A DNA stretch of 64,000 nt from Apostichopus japonicus (lineage: Eukaryota > Echinodermata > Holothuroidea > Aspidochirotida > Stichopodidae). Below are positions 37,879-48,204 of the stretch, piece after piece. The notes beneath the pieces are model-generated. The model was not told the origin of the DNA, ran no database searches, and worked only from the letters and a program-made list of their open reading frames with translations. The DNA is taken from positions 30,620,001 to 30,684,000 of the forward strand of contig NC_092580.1 in assembly GCF_037975245.1 (NCBI RefSeq), given 5' to 3'. The stretch's first letter is position 1. Every line of letters starts with the position of its first letter. The translations under genes and the position numbers were made by a program.

Positions 37879-39830
37879 CAGTGGCGGAGAAACAGGGGGG
37901 TTGGGGGGGTTTAACCCCCCACTTTTTGAAGAGGGGGGTTGGCCCACACAATCAACCCCCCCCCCCCTAGTTTTTGCCAGTAATGTTCTGTTATAGCCTA
38001 TGTTATGTGCTCCAAATGGCATAATAAATCAAATTATTAAATTTGAAATTGTTAAAGTCATTTCAACCTTTTACCTGGTAGGCTACATCAACAATTAACG
38101 ACCGAAAACCGAGTTAGAATTGACCCACACATTATTTCTAGCCCCTTTCCCCCACCTTGCGCATTGGAACTTGTAGCTCATAGCGCTAACTTCACCCCAC
38201 AACAGACATACACAAAATAACGTTTTGTTGCTGTTGAATAGCTTTGGAACTGTATACACTTGCCAACTTCAACGAGGTGAAGGAAGGAAAAGAAAAAGAA
38301 GAAAGAGAGAAAAGGAGAAAAGGATGGAGTAGAAAATACCGCAAGAAAACGGGAAGAGAAAAAGGAACAGTGACAAAATTATTCGAATTTGTAAAGCAAA
38401 CAGCAGATATCACATCATATCAGTGAGCATGAAAATGGCATTCCACGATAAACAGCCTCCAAACCATGGGCGCAGATCCTGGTGAGGACAGCGGGACGCG
38501 TCCCCACCAACTTTTTCAGTAGTGGGGACATGATATACCGTGTCCCCACCAATTTGTCTTGACCAATAGCTGCATTTCAAGTTCTCCTGTATTGAATTTT
38601 GGCGCAGTTTGATCCAGCATTGTGCAAATGACATGCGGCAGTTCTCATTTTATTTTATTTTATTTTATCCACAGTTGTTAAATATAGGACGGAAATCGCA
38701 TTTGCGGCAGTCTATATTTGTTTTCTGGGAGAGGACCCCAGACCCATCGTATATACAAAAGTCTACTTGGATTATTTTTCCCCTGATTTTCTTTCTGCAG
38801 ACGCCCATGTATTTCTCCAAACTAAATTTCTAAGCCATGAGATCTAAAACTTAAGGAGGTTTAGGAGCATCATTAGGTCTGGGAAGTGTTATTTCCAGCG
38901 ATCTGGGAGGTATATTTGCCCAAAAAAAATCCTACGCTACGCGCGAACCCATGGTCGCGCTCCGCTTAGATAGTGTCATAGAACAGACACGCGTCCCCAT
39001 CATTATCCAAGACTGATTTGCGCCCATGCTCAAAACAGTTGATGTGTGTAGTGTTCGGTTTCGGAAATATCTGGTATATTTTTATTTATTTCAACGAAAT
39101 TTTTTAGTAGCCGTCTGAATTTTCGAAAATTCCCTAACCAACATTCTTCATCATACTTCATCATACTCGTGCAATTTTGACCCGTCTGTTAAGGTTTGAA
39201 GGAGGTTTGTCTATATCGGTTGTCCATAGATGATATTTTGTGCAACATTATGGGTATGTTTTAAAGTGAATTTATTCACGAGAATTGTGAATTTTCAAAT
39301 TCTGAACAGTGGGGCTGACGGATATTGTGGGCCGCGATGAAGAATCACCTACAAAAGCAATGATCCACAGGATATATGATGAAGTCGAACATGATTTGTG
39401 ACTGGTGACAATCTTCAAAAAGGTTATAGATGAGAAAAAAAGGTATTTGGAAAAAACTTGGTTCTCAGGCAAAAGTGTACATATGGTTGGTCAGTTTCAA
39501 GCCCGAGAAGTGCCATTTCCGGTGATCTGGGGGTACCAAAACCAGAAATTTGCTTGTACGCTGCGCGCCAACCAATGGTGGCGCTCTGCTTAGATAGTAA
39601 TACGCGCCCCCAGGTTAGAAAATCCTGCATACGCCCAGGGTTAAATGCAGCTTTTCAAGGTCTGGGCAGTGCCGTTTACTGCAATCTGGGAGGCAATATT
39701 TGCCAAAAAATTCTTGTGCACTTCGCGTGGCGCTCCACTTAGATAGTGAGCCAGCAGTTATGACTTTTTATTTCATCAATGGCCTGCAACCCCCCCCCCC
39801 CCCACTTCTGACAAGAAATCTCCGCCACTG
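37879..39830. mobile_element. 1.95-kb hAT-like element nested in the foldback-like element
   Basis: Ends CAGTGGCGGAGA and, inverted, CAGTGGCGGAGA. Flanks TATCCAAG (37871-37878) and TATCCTAG (39831-39838) form an 8-bp duplication with one mismatch. G/C tracts lie inside both ends. The interior holds three copies of the recurring module (about 38881-38975, 39504-39598, 39664-39748) and about 1 kb related, in inverse orientation, to the interior of the element at 59235-61167. No transposase frame. Confidence 0.8.
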
Positions 39831-40319
39831 TATCCTAGTGTACATGTATTATGGATGTTACTATATGTTATCATTTTATCCAAAAATGTGAATATGTTAT
39901 TTCATATTTCAAGTGATGATGTTATCATGCCTTCATGTGATTATCACTGATAAATCATTACGATCAATGATTGAGCAATTTGAATCATATCAGTTCAATG
40001 CTACAACGATGGAGACCAACTTTGAGTTAATTAGGGCCAGTACAATGCTTTAGGTCATTCTGAAAGATGCAATTCTGGCTACACAAAGTATATTAAATTA
40101 CATTTCAAAAAGTGCACCTATCATAGCGTTCAGGTATGGCATTCACAGTTTTGAATTGCCTCGCAATCCACTTATAAGGTACGTTACACTGGACTTCTAA
40201 CAAAGAAGACAAATAACGATGTTAACCAGGTCCAATAAATCATAAACCTCTTGTAATTATATTATTTCTGTTTTCTCTCACTGCTCGTCCAATCGTGGCA
40301 AGATACGATAAACATGAAA
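39831..40319. other. Short central stretch of foldback-like element
   Basis: Nothing recognised. Confidence 0.4.
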
Positions 40320-41610
40320 GGAGGGGCCATGTTGGGCTATATTGTCTGGGCCCCAGTGCAGAACGAAGTTGGTGTCATTGGTAGAATTACTTGTGTTAAC
40401 CTAAATGTATCAGCATCAATGCTGAAAGATTCGCCCTTGTATTACTTTGACTGAATAACACCAAACGGGCCTTTCGGGACTACTGTCTGGAGCCCCGTGC
40501 AGGCAAATATTGCTGTTATTGCTATAATAATATAACAAATATTGCTAGGGCCAGCCTCCAACAAGTTGAATTTATGTACCTTCTACTAAATCAGTCGAAG
40601 ACTGATAAGGCAACAGGGCCTATTTTTAGAGCTACTGTTTGGGCCCCTATGCAGGACAAAGATACTGTCATTAGTATTTTAGTATACCCTAATGTGTATT
40701 AGTTCAAATGCAAAGGGATCTACCCTTTTGGGCCACTGTCTGGGGCCCAATGCAGGCACATATTGCTGTTATTGCTGCAGCAAAGTAATTAGTCTTGCTG
40801 GGAGCAGTATGCAACAAGTTTTGTTTATGTACCTGTTCAGCTAGAAAAATTAGCTAACAACTGATTGGTCCGAAGGGCCTATCTGTAGGGTTACTGTTTG
40901 GGCCCCTATGAAGGACAAAGTTACTGTCATTAGTGTTTTAGAATACCCCAATGTGTAATAGTTTAAATGCAAAAGGATCTACCCTTGTACCTTTTAAGCT
41001 GAATAATACCATGTGGGCGGGGCCCTTTTGGGCCACTGTCTGGGGCCCCATGCAGTCAGATATTGCTGTTGTTGCTACAGCAATGTAATTAGTCTTGCTG
41101 GGAGCAGTATCCAACAAGTTTTGTTGATGTACCTTTTCAGCTAGATAAATTAGCCAACAGCTGGTTGGTCCGCATGGCCCATTCTTAGGGCTACTGTTTG
41201 GGCCCCTATGCAGGACAAATTTACTGTCATTAGTGTTTTAGTATACCCCAATGTGTAATAGTTCAAATGCAAAGGGATCTACCCTTGTACCTTTTCAGCT
41301 GAATAATACCATATGGGCGGGCCCCTTTTGGGCTACCGTCTGGGGCCCCATGCAGTCAGATATTGCTGTCATTGCCACCATGATGCAAGGTACCCTCCTG
41401 GGTATAAAACCCAGAAACTTGTGTGCTTGTACCTCTTCAGCTAAATAAAAGCATATTTTGCCCCCTTATTTTGTGACCCCCTCACCTACCATGCAGGGTG
41501 TGCCCCGGCAGCAACACATTTTCTTGAAGCTTGGTCACCTACCAACACAATCAGGCCACCAAACCTTTTGTACCTCTTCAGCTGAATATACCTTCTGGGC
41601 TCCTGGACTA
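40320..41610 (-). repeat. Right inner inverted arm, exact 300-bp tandem units
   Basis: TGGGGCCC...TGCAG recurs at 40741, 41041 and 41341, exactly 300 apart, with older, shorter units before (near 40350 and 40490). Inverse of 34835-35745, for example GGTACCCTCCTGGGTATAAA matches the left arm. Confidence 0.8.
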
Positions 41611-41757
41611 TTACTTATTAATACAGCTCCAGGGGCAAGCTTTGTCTCATATGGCCTAATGTTATTACTACTTGCTATAAGTGAATGTAGAAATGGGAAA
41701 TGTTTAGTTCAGTGCAACCACGGAATTCTCCATGGAACAGAGCCTAATGCTGCTCGA

Positions 41758-43340
41758 GGAAGCCACTAAATACTAACCCGCGTAGCGGTTCGGTTCATCG
41801 GTAAGGATCCCGAGCGAGAATGATCTCACCTGACGTCACAGTCTTGCATAACTACGTAGATGCACACGTTGTACATTTCACGTGTACAGTGCGGGTACGA
41901 GCTCGTGTAACACGTACGAATTGCCGGGCCACGTCCCGCTCGCGATTAAGTAAAAGAGGTGAAAATAGTAGACAAGTACACAAATATATCCAAACGTTTC
42001 ACGGTTTATTCTTGACATTTTAAGTTAACAAATGTATATAAGAAAGCTGCAATAAAGTACTGTTGTATTTATCTTTATATCTCAAGTATAGCAGGTCTCA
42101 CAAGTTATTACACAGAGTTAACTAGGCTCCAAGACCTGGTTGTGTACATATATCATTTTAAAAACTGTGAGTACCGTTTCAAACCCATATATCTATCTTC
42201 ATCTCAAATAACAGGTCTCACAAGTTATTACATAGAGTCAACTAACCTCCTAGACCTGGTTGGGTACAAATATCAAATTTAAAGCTGCAAAATTCACTTC
42301 AAACGTTTAGATCTATCTTCATTTCAAATAACAGGTCTCACAAGTTATTACATAGAGTCAACTAACCTCCTAGACCTGGTTGTGTACAAATATCAAATTT
42401 AAAAGCTGCAAAATTCACTTCAAACGTTTAGATCTATCTTCATCTCAAGTAACAGGTCTCACAAGTTATTACATAGAGTCAACTAACCTCCTAGACCTGG
42501 TTGTGTACAAATATCAAATTTAAAAGCTGCAAAATTCACTTCAAACGTTTAGATCTATCTTCATTTCAAATAACAGGTCTCACAAGTTATTACATAGAGT
42601 CAACTAACCTCCTAGACCTGGTTGTGTACAAATATCAAATTTAAAGCTGCAAAATTCACTTCAAACGTTTAGATCTATCTTCATCTCAAGTAACAGGTCT
42701 CACAAGTTATTACATAGAGTCAACTAACCTCCTAGACCTGGTTGTGTACAAATATCAAATTTAAAAGCTGCAAAATTCACTTCAAACGTTTAGATCTATC
42801 TTCATTTCAAATAACAGGTCTCACAAGTTATTACATAGAGTCAACTAACCTCCTAGACCTGGTTGTGTACAAATATCAAATTTAAAGCTGCAAAATTCAC
42901 TTCAAACGTTTAGATCTATCTTCATCTCAAGTAACAGGTCTCACAAGTTATTACATAGAGTCAACTAACCTCCTAGACCTGGTTGTGTACAAATATCAAA
43001 TTTAAAAGCTGCAAAATTCACTTCAAACGTTTAGATCTATCTTCATTTCAAATAACAGGTCTCACAAGTTATTACATAGAGTCAACTCACCTCCTAGACC
43101 TGGTTGTGTACATATATCATTTTAAAAACTGCAAGTACCGTTTGAAACCGCTATTATATCTATCTTTATCTCGTAGCAGGCCTCACAAGTTATTACATAG
43201 AGTCAACTAACTTCCGAGACCTGGGCAAAATAACGTAATTCGGGAACCGAGAGCGCCGAGCACAGTTGCACCCGAAACCGAGTTCCGAGGGCACTCGAAA
43301 TGGTCCGACCCGCTGTAGGGGTTAGTATTTAGTGGCTTCC
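41758..43340. mobile_element. Mutator-like non-autonomous element carrying a satellite array
   Basis: Flanked by a 9-bp duplication GCTGCTCGA (41749-41757 and 43341-43349). Inverted ends match perfectly over the first 22 bases (GGAAGCCACTAAATACTAAC...) and loosely for about 20 more (CGG, GGTTCGG/GGTCGG). A 9-bp duplication with ends starting in G is typical of Mutator-like elements. The interior is mostly the satellite at 42092-43224, plus a GC-richer arm on each side with a TGACGTCA near 41831. No transposase. Confidence 0.75.
42092..43224 (+). repeat. 120/121-bp satellite array with dimeric higher-order units
   Basis: Ten starts of CAGGTCTCACAAGTTATTA (last one CAGGCCTC) at 42092, 42212, 42332, 42453, 42574, 42694, 42815, 42935, 43056 and 43177. 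Inner units alternate between ATTTCAAATA and ATCTCAAGTA just before the start, and between TTTAAAGCTG and TTTAAAAGCTG, so from 42453 the true period is a 241-bp dimer repeated three times with almost no change. The first and last units are more diverged, as expected for an array that grows or homogenises from the middle. Confidence 0.95.
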
Positions 43341-43349
43341 GCTGCTCGA

Positions 43350-43946
43350 CGGGAATATAGCTATCACGTAAGGCTACAGGCACGGTCATTGCTAGGTAAC
43401 GGGTGTCGTCTGCTGCATTTACGTACTAGGTGGCATACTCCTATTAGAGTCTATATCAATCCGCTCGATTGTTCTCCTGTTTCAGGAAAAGTGCCAAAAA
43501 GCAGCGGGAGAACATCTTTTGTGACCTGTTATCAATCATAATCTAGTTTTTTGTGGCTTGCATGTTGAAGAGCATGAATGGAAGTACATGTGGTGAGAAA
43601 ATTGGGTCAATTGAGGCAATTTTAGACCCCTTTAGGCCTCCCGGGAGCAGCGTAGGAAATTTGTTTACCACTGAGTGAAGAGGTTTGTTTACAAGTGACG
43701 AAAACTTCCGGCTCGGATAGCAAAAAATCTACATGGTCATGGTACGGAAAATTGATGGTGCCATGAAAGGCCAACTTGTCAGCTATCCGGTGATGGGTAG
43801 CGTTTAGCTAGTGAAAACTTCTATCTAGACTTAGAGACCACATTACTTTTGTGATTTAGTGTGTAAGTCAATGGGGCTTTTAATGGGCGTATGCTACCAT
43901 TAGTTGGGTGAAATCATCATGCGTAATGGGGAGAGTAATATATTAG
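43350..43946. other. Right part of foldback-like element, no gene
   Basis: No similarity to the matching left part (34646-34834) was seen, so the arms are asymmetric here. Confidence 0.4.
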
Positions 43947-44036
43947 TACCACCCTGGAACACATCACATGACCCTCCATGCATGGTACGCGCGTATTTGC
44001 TGTGTGATAGTTTCTCCAGATTCATTTACCTCGATG
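43947..44036 (-). repeat. Right outer inverted end of the foldback-like element
   Basis: Inverse of 34555-34645; ends ATTCATTTACCTCGATG directly before the second GTCTAGAT. Confidence 0.85.
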
Positions 44037-44261
44037 GTCTAGATCGATGTTTCCAACGTGATTAACAAATGGAATCCATCAAATTGTTCACTTGGTTTAT
44101 ATTTGTGCATCATCATCACACAAAACATTTCACCAAAACCACTGGGCGGATCCAGTTAGGGAACCATGAGCACCCCCCCTTGTTAGATTTATGGGGGGGC
44201 GAATGCCGCTGCAAACATTCTGGTCAAGAAGGCTACAAGCTGCAGGAATAATTTGGTGAGG

Positions 44262-44832
44262 CAAGGGCGGCGGAAGCACTTTTAATCTGGGGGGGGGGGG
44301 GGCACCAACGTCAAAAGGCACTTTGCAGAAATTCGATTGGACTGATGCAGCTCGATATTTAGTACTATTTATAATTCTTATTGTATTATCTAATTTGCGT
44401 ACATGAACAGAGTAGTCTTACTTTTCAATTTCTGATACTTGTAGATACAAAGATAGGCCAGAAATGTCTTTGTTACAACTATAGCCAGTAATTGTCTTTG
44501 ATACAACTGTAGGTAGTTAATGTTTATCGAAAAGGCTGTTTTGGAACTTGGAACGCCGATCGTGACAACAACAGGCAACAAAGTGCTGCAGCTCTATACA
44601 TATAAAGTCTGTTAATCAACGATAGGCCCGGGCCTAAAGTGCTACATACTGGCTACGCACGCCACTGATAGTTCTGAATTAGGATTAGATCTCTAACTGA
44701 AATATCGCTGACCTAATAAGGTGATCAAGGGTACAATTTTTATGTAGAAAAAGGGCACATTTTTAACCTGAGGAAAAGTGGGGGGAGACACATGCCCCCT
44801 GTGCCCCCCCCCCCCCGGTTCCGGCGCCGTTG
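44262..44832. mobile_element. 571-bp hAT-like element
   Basis: Perfect 8-bp duplication TGGTGAGG (44254-44261 and 44833-44840); copy A has one TGATGAGG at the same place (about 7123). Ends CAAGGGCGGCGGAAGC and, inverted, CAACGGCGCCGGAACC. Long G and C tracts (44289-44302 and about 44803-44816) sit near each end. No coding capacity. Confidence 0.8.
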
Positions 44833-45473
44833 TGGTGAGGACATATTTCTATATTCATTCAGCATTTCTGTTCTTCTTCCTTCACACCAAGGAGCAATTG
44901 CTCACAAATTTTAATTTGTAAATACTATCTTTCTCCACATTCACTCAAGGTAAAACCATATATCATTTGAAGTAAAGACAACCGAGACAAACTTGTACTA
45001 TTCATGTTCCTTTTACTTTATATTTATATTTTCCAGCTCATGTGAAGTGGTTTATATGTAGCAAATCAGCATCTGTCTCCCCATAGTAACACACCATACA
45101 TTGTGCATCTAGATTCTTGAAAATCTTTGTCATGGCCTAGGCCTAAAGTATTATGTTTTGAGCCCTTCTACCTTCTCTTTTGTAATCAACAATATTAACC
45201 AAGTTAACAAGTTTTACACAATATCAAGGCAGAAAAGAGCCTCAGCGAAAGCTCCAATGTACATACGAAGAAAAGTAACACCATATTTTACAGGAAGGTA
45301 ATAAAAAACCTTAGGATATGACAAATTGGTGGTTCATCTTTTGTACTTGCATCAAACAATTCTGACATTTATTTCCCTCCGGACAAAACCACATAAATGA
45401 ATCTTCTGCAAAAACAGTCTTCCATCTGCATCATCATCATCATCATTTGCTCCTCTCTTGGACCTCCAAGGCA

Positions 45474-47361
45474 TCACTTCCGTTTCATAGCCCTCTTACC
45501 CTCTCCTTTCTTTGGTTTACCTTTACCCTTTAACCTTGCAACTCTTTTCATCTCGTCCCTGAAATCTTCATGTTCGTCTCTATGAATTTAAAAAAAATTA
45601 AAATAATCAATTTAATTTGTGATTATGTATGGTTATACTTCAATACATTACTGATTTATTCTAATATCTTCTTTCCATAGTACAATAAGCTAGATAACAA
45701 GATGAAAGTATTGTACATATGCTTTACAATACCCATCAGAAGAAAGATATGGCTGGTTATCAATACTGCCTAATAACTTGATCACAGCAGAGCGGTTACA
45801 GATTCTGAGTATCTCTACAAAGGTTGTAGTGCTGTTGTTTAAGAGAGAGTGAACAGTCTTTAGTGACGACCTTAGACGTTACAAGAGAGAATTTCAAGCT
45901 TTGGTCGACTATATGGTCAAGTTATAAAGGTGGTGCAACCAAAAAGTTTTCAAAGAAAACACGACCAAAATTTGGAACTATTGCTACTGTTTTCACTTAA
46001 GCAATATCATATTCCAGGGGTTACTACATGTAAATCATGAATTTAGGTAACTTTACTGCAAGAGTGTTTTTATACCAATCAACTGCAAAGAGCTGTTTAC
46101 TTTTGAGAACTATATAATAATTATTGGCCATATCAACTGAGCCATGGGCACATTTAAGTAATATTTTCATAATAAGGAAACTTTCAGAAATATCGATGAC
46201 AAGGAACACCCATGGCAACCTCTCAACCCTTCTCCCAAATGGTCCGTAATAAAGGTAAGGAGGTAATTGGATGGCAGTTACATAATAAAAAAGACTTCTT
46301 CACAATTGTCTTTTCAAATACAGACATGCCTGCTATAGAGTGCACAGTACACAAATAGGTATCCTATGAATAGAAACCAGAGAAAAATTCATGTTTTTTC
46401 ATAAAGCAAAACACTGCACATAAAACGGGCAATTTATGCAAACTTGAGGAGGAAAATATTGCCGGCAGAACCATCATATTTCAGTATGTTATGAAAACAA
46501 TCGTGAATTTACTACAGTGCATTATGCTTTGGAAATTTGCAATGCACAAAAATTCATGTTTTATCATAAAGCAAAACACTGCACATAAAACGGGCAATTT
46601 ATGCAAACTTGAGGAGGAAATTATTGCTGGCAGAACCATCATATTTCAGTATGTTACGAAAACAATCGTGAATTTACTACAGTGCATTATGCTTTGGAAA
46701 TTTGCAATGCACAAGGAATCTGCTTTCGTTCTTTCTTTTAAGGATGATTAAGACAGGGTCTTAGTCTTCATAATTCATAAATTAAAGGTCATATGTCAAG
46801 GAAAGTTGAAAAATATTCAGCTTTAACTAATTATCTGCTACATCTCCTGAATGCTCCTTTAAGGCTTACCTTATGATGACATCAACCTGATGAGTACCCT
46901 TTCTTTCTTGACAAATAAAATAAAAATCTTAAAACGTGTCATTTGAAGCCATAAAAGTCTTGTTCCCCTATTGGGTTTTGTATCGCATCTGAGGATCTGA
47001 TCTAATGGGCCGTGTGTTATTAGACTACATAGTCCAGCCACTTTGCCTGATGAGCCTCAGATGCCATTTCTCAATAGGTGAAAGTGTAAAAAATCAAACT
47101 TATGCCAAAATCCTTCCTTTTATAATAAAATCATCAAATGAAAACAGTTTACCTGTAGAGACCAATCAACCGCAAATATCTCATCAGATTTGCTGTTTCT
47201 CTATGTGGTGGATAATAGTCTACCATTCTCTTCTGTAAATAGACTGGTTCTTCACTCATCAACTTTACCACTTTCATCGACCTCGAGGTGGTCGGTTTGT
47301 AGACTTCCCCAAAGATCCTGGCACTTAACCGTGCCATTCTCCTAGCATAGTTGGAAGCCAT
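45474..47361 (-). CDS. mrps33: Mitochondrial ribosomal protein S33
   Basis: Component of the small subunit of the mitochondrial ribosome. Two coding exons on the minus strand give 104 residues, against 106 in the human protein. Exon 47361-47153 encodes [20 protein letters not shown] and then [14 protein letters not shown] to RYLRLIGLY, ending CAG/GTAAAC. Exon 45579-45474, after a TTCATAG acceptor, encodes [20 protein letters not shown] and ends in the Lys-rich KRAMKRK before TGA. The RLSAR.FGEV, SMKVVKL and LR.LGLYRDEH segments are family hallmarks. The upstream acceptor at 47382-47383 shows that a 5' untranslated exon exists; a candidate ends at a GGAA/GTAAGG donor near 47526. The intron holds a tandem duplication (46386-46715). 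Lies just outside the segmental duplication, about 260 bp past its edge, and looks intact. Confidence 0.93.
46386..46715. repeat. 165-bp tandem duplication in the MRPS33 intron
   Basis: Two copies with very few differences, starting at ATTCATGTTTT (46388 and 46553). Recent by its identity. Confidence 0.85.
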
Positions 47362-47826
47362 CGCTACAGCACTGACAAACTCTATCAAGTAAAATAAAAA
47401 ATAAACATTTTGTTTGCCCCGAGTCTGTGGCGTGCCTACATTTGCATCTGGCATTTTGTGCTCAATGCAGTGGTTTGGGCCATTATCACAACTTCCTAGG
47501 CCCAGTCTGTCCCACACACCTTACTTCCTGTGAAAACTTGCATTATGTCATGTGGCTGGAATGGGAACACTGTGTAGTGTAGATTGAATTGCATGTGTGT
47601 ACATGGAATGGTTGAATAACTATTATATTCTGACTGTATATATACATGCAAAATTGGGTCTAGGCTATAGTTATTAGTCCAAAACTTAGATTGAAATGCC
47701 TCATATTATCAATGATTCAATGATATACAATGACAAAAGAGGGGGATACAAATATTGATAATGTTATGTTAATGCTGCAATATCTAGTCCACCAGTCATG
47801 AAGTGCCCTCGCTTTTACTGGCATTC

Positions 47827-48204
47827 TTAATGCCTAGCAGTATTAACATATGAGTATTTGCCCATTTCTTTAAATGCCTTCTGAACGTGTAGGCAATCTC
47901 TATAAGTAGAGAATCTCACAGATTTGCAATATGTAGGCACATTTATGTAGTTTATTATTAATTGTGTCTCCACAAGTAGCATGGTGGGCTCATAATTGAC
48001 GCACTTAAGGATTTGATCAACAATGTCTATCAAGGAAAAATCCAAATCACGCAACTGTATGTGTTTTTCATATGTGTAGTTCCTCTGGAATGTTATGATC
48101 TCAAAATATTTATGGTTCTGTGCTTTTGGACCGTACAATTGAGCAGAATTTGACCACAAAATTTCTGTTGTGTCAAGTTTTTTCATACCCCTAAATTGAC
48201 ACAT
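47827..48204 (-). CDS. Unrecognised 125-codon frame upstream of MRPS33
   Basis: Same strand as MRPS33 and just upstream of it. Starts MCQFRGMKKLDTTEILWS (an inner Met is at residue 7), with YEPTMLLVETQLIINYINVP and ending SYVNTARH. The composition is protein-like (balanced charged and aromatic residues, no low complexity) but I recognise no family, and no splice sites or promoter tie it to anything. Could be a chance frame, a fragment of a mobile element, or a small gene. Confidence 0.25.
   Translation of the reverse strand: MCQFRGMKKLDTTEILWSNSAQLYGPKAQNHKYFEIITFQRNYTYEKHIQLRDLDFSLIDIVDQILKCVNYEPTMLLVETQLIINYINVPTYCKSVRFSTYRDCLHVQKAFKEMGKYSYVNTARH

Larger units (their letters stand above)
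34555..44036. mobile_element. 9.5-kb foldback-like element with 8-bp target duplication
   Basis: Flanked by perfect GTCTAGAT (34547-34554 and 44037-44044); copy A has a single GTCTAGAT at the matching place. Outer inverted ends begin CATCGAGGTAAATGAATCTG and extend about 90 bases (34555-34645 and 43947-44036), with one variable patch. Longer inner inverted arms, built from 300-bp tandem units, lie at 34835-35745 and 40320-41610. Nested inside are a hAT-like element (37879-39830) and a Mutator-like element (41758-43340). No transposase frame was found in the about 6 kb left after removing these. An 8-bp duplication fits hAT or P-type elements, and long repeat-rich inverted arms recall foldback/Galileo elements, but the class is open. 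Confidence 0.8.

Noticed and set aside
38244-38426. Lys/Glu/Arg-rich 60-codon frame
   Set aside because: Purine-rich low-complexity DNA within a hAT-like element.
35006-41448. Identical 65-codon frames in opposite orientation
   Set aside because: They are the same 300-bp unit in both inverted arms and have no coding features.
42092-43224. Regular repeats that might be read as a CRISPR array
   Set aside because: Units of 120/121 bp repeat in full with no unique spacers, in a eukaryotic setting and inside a transposon; this is satellite DNA.
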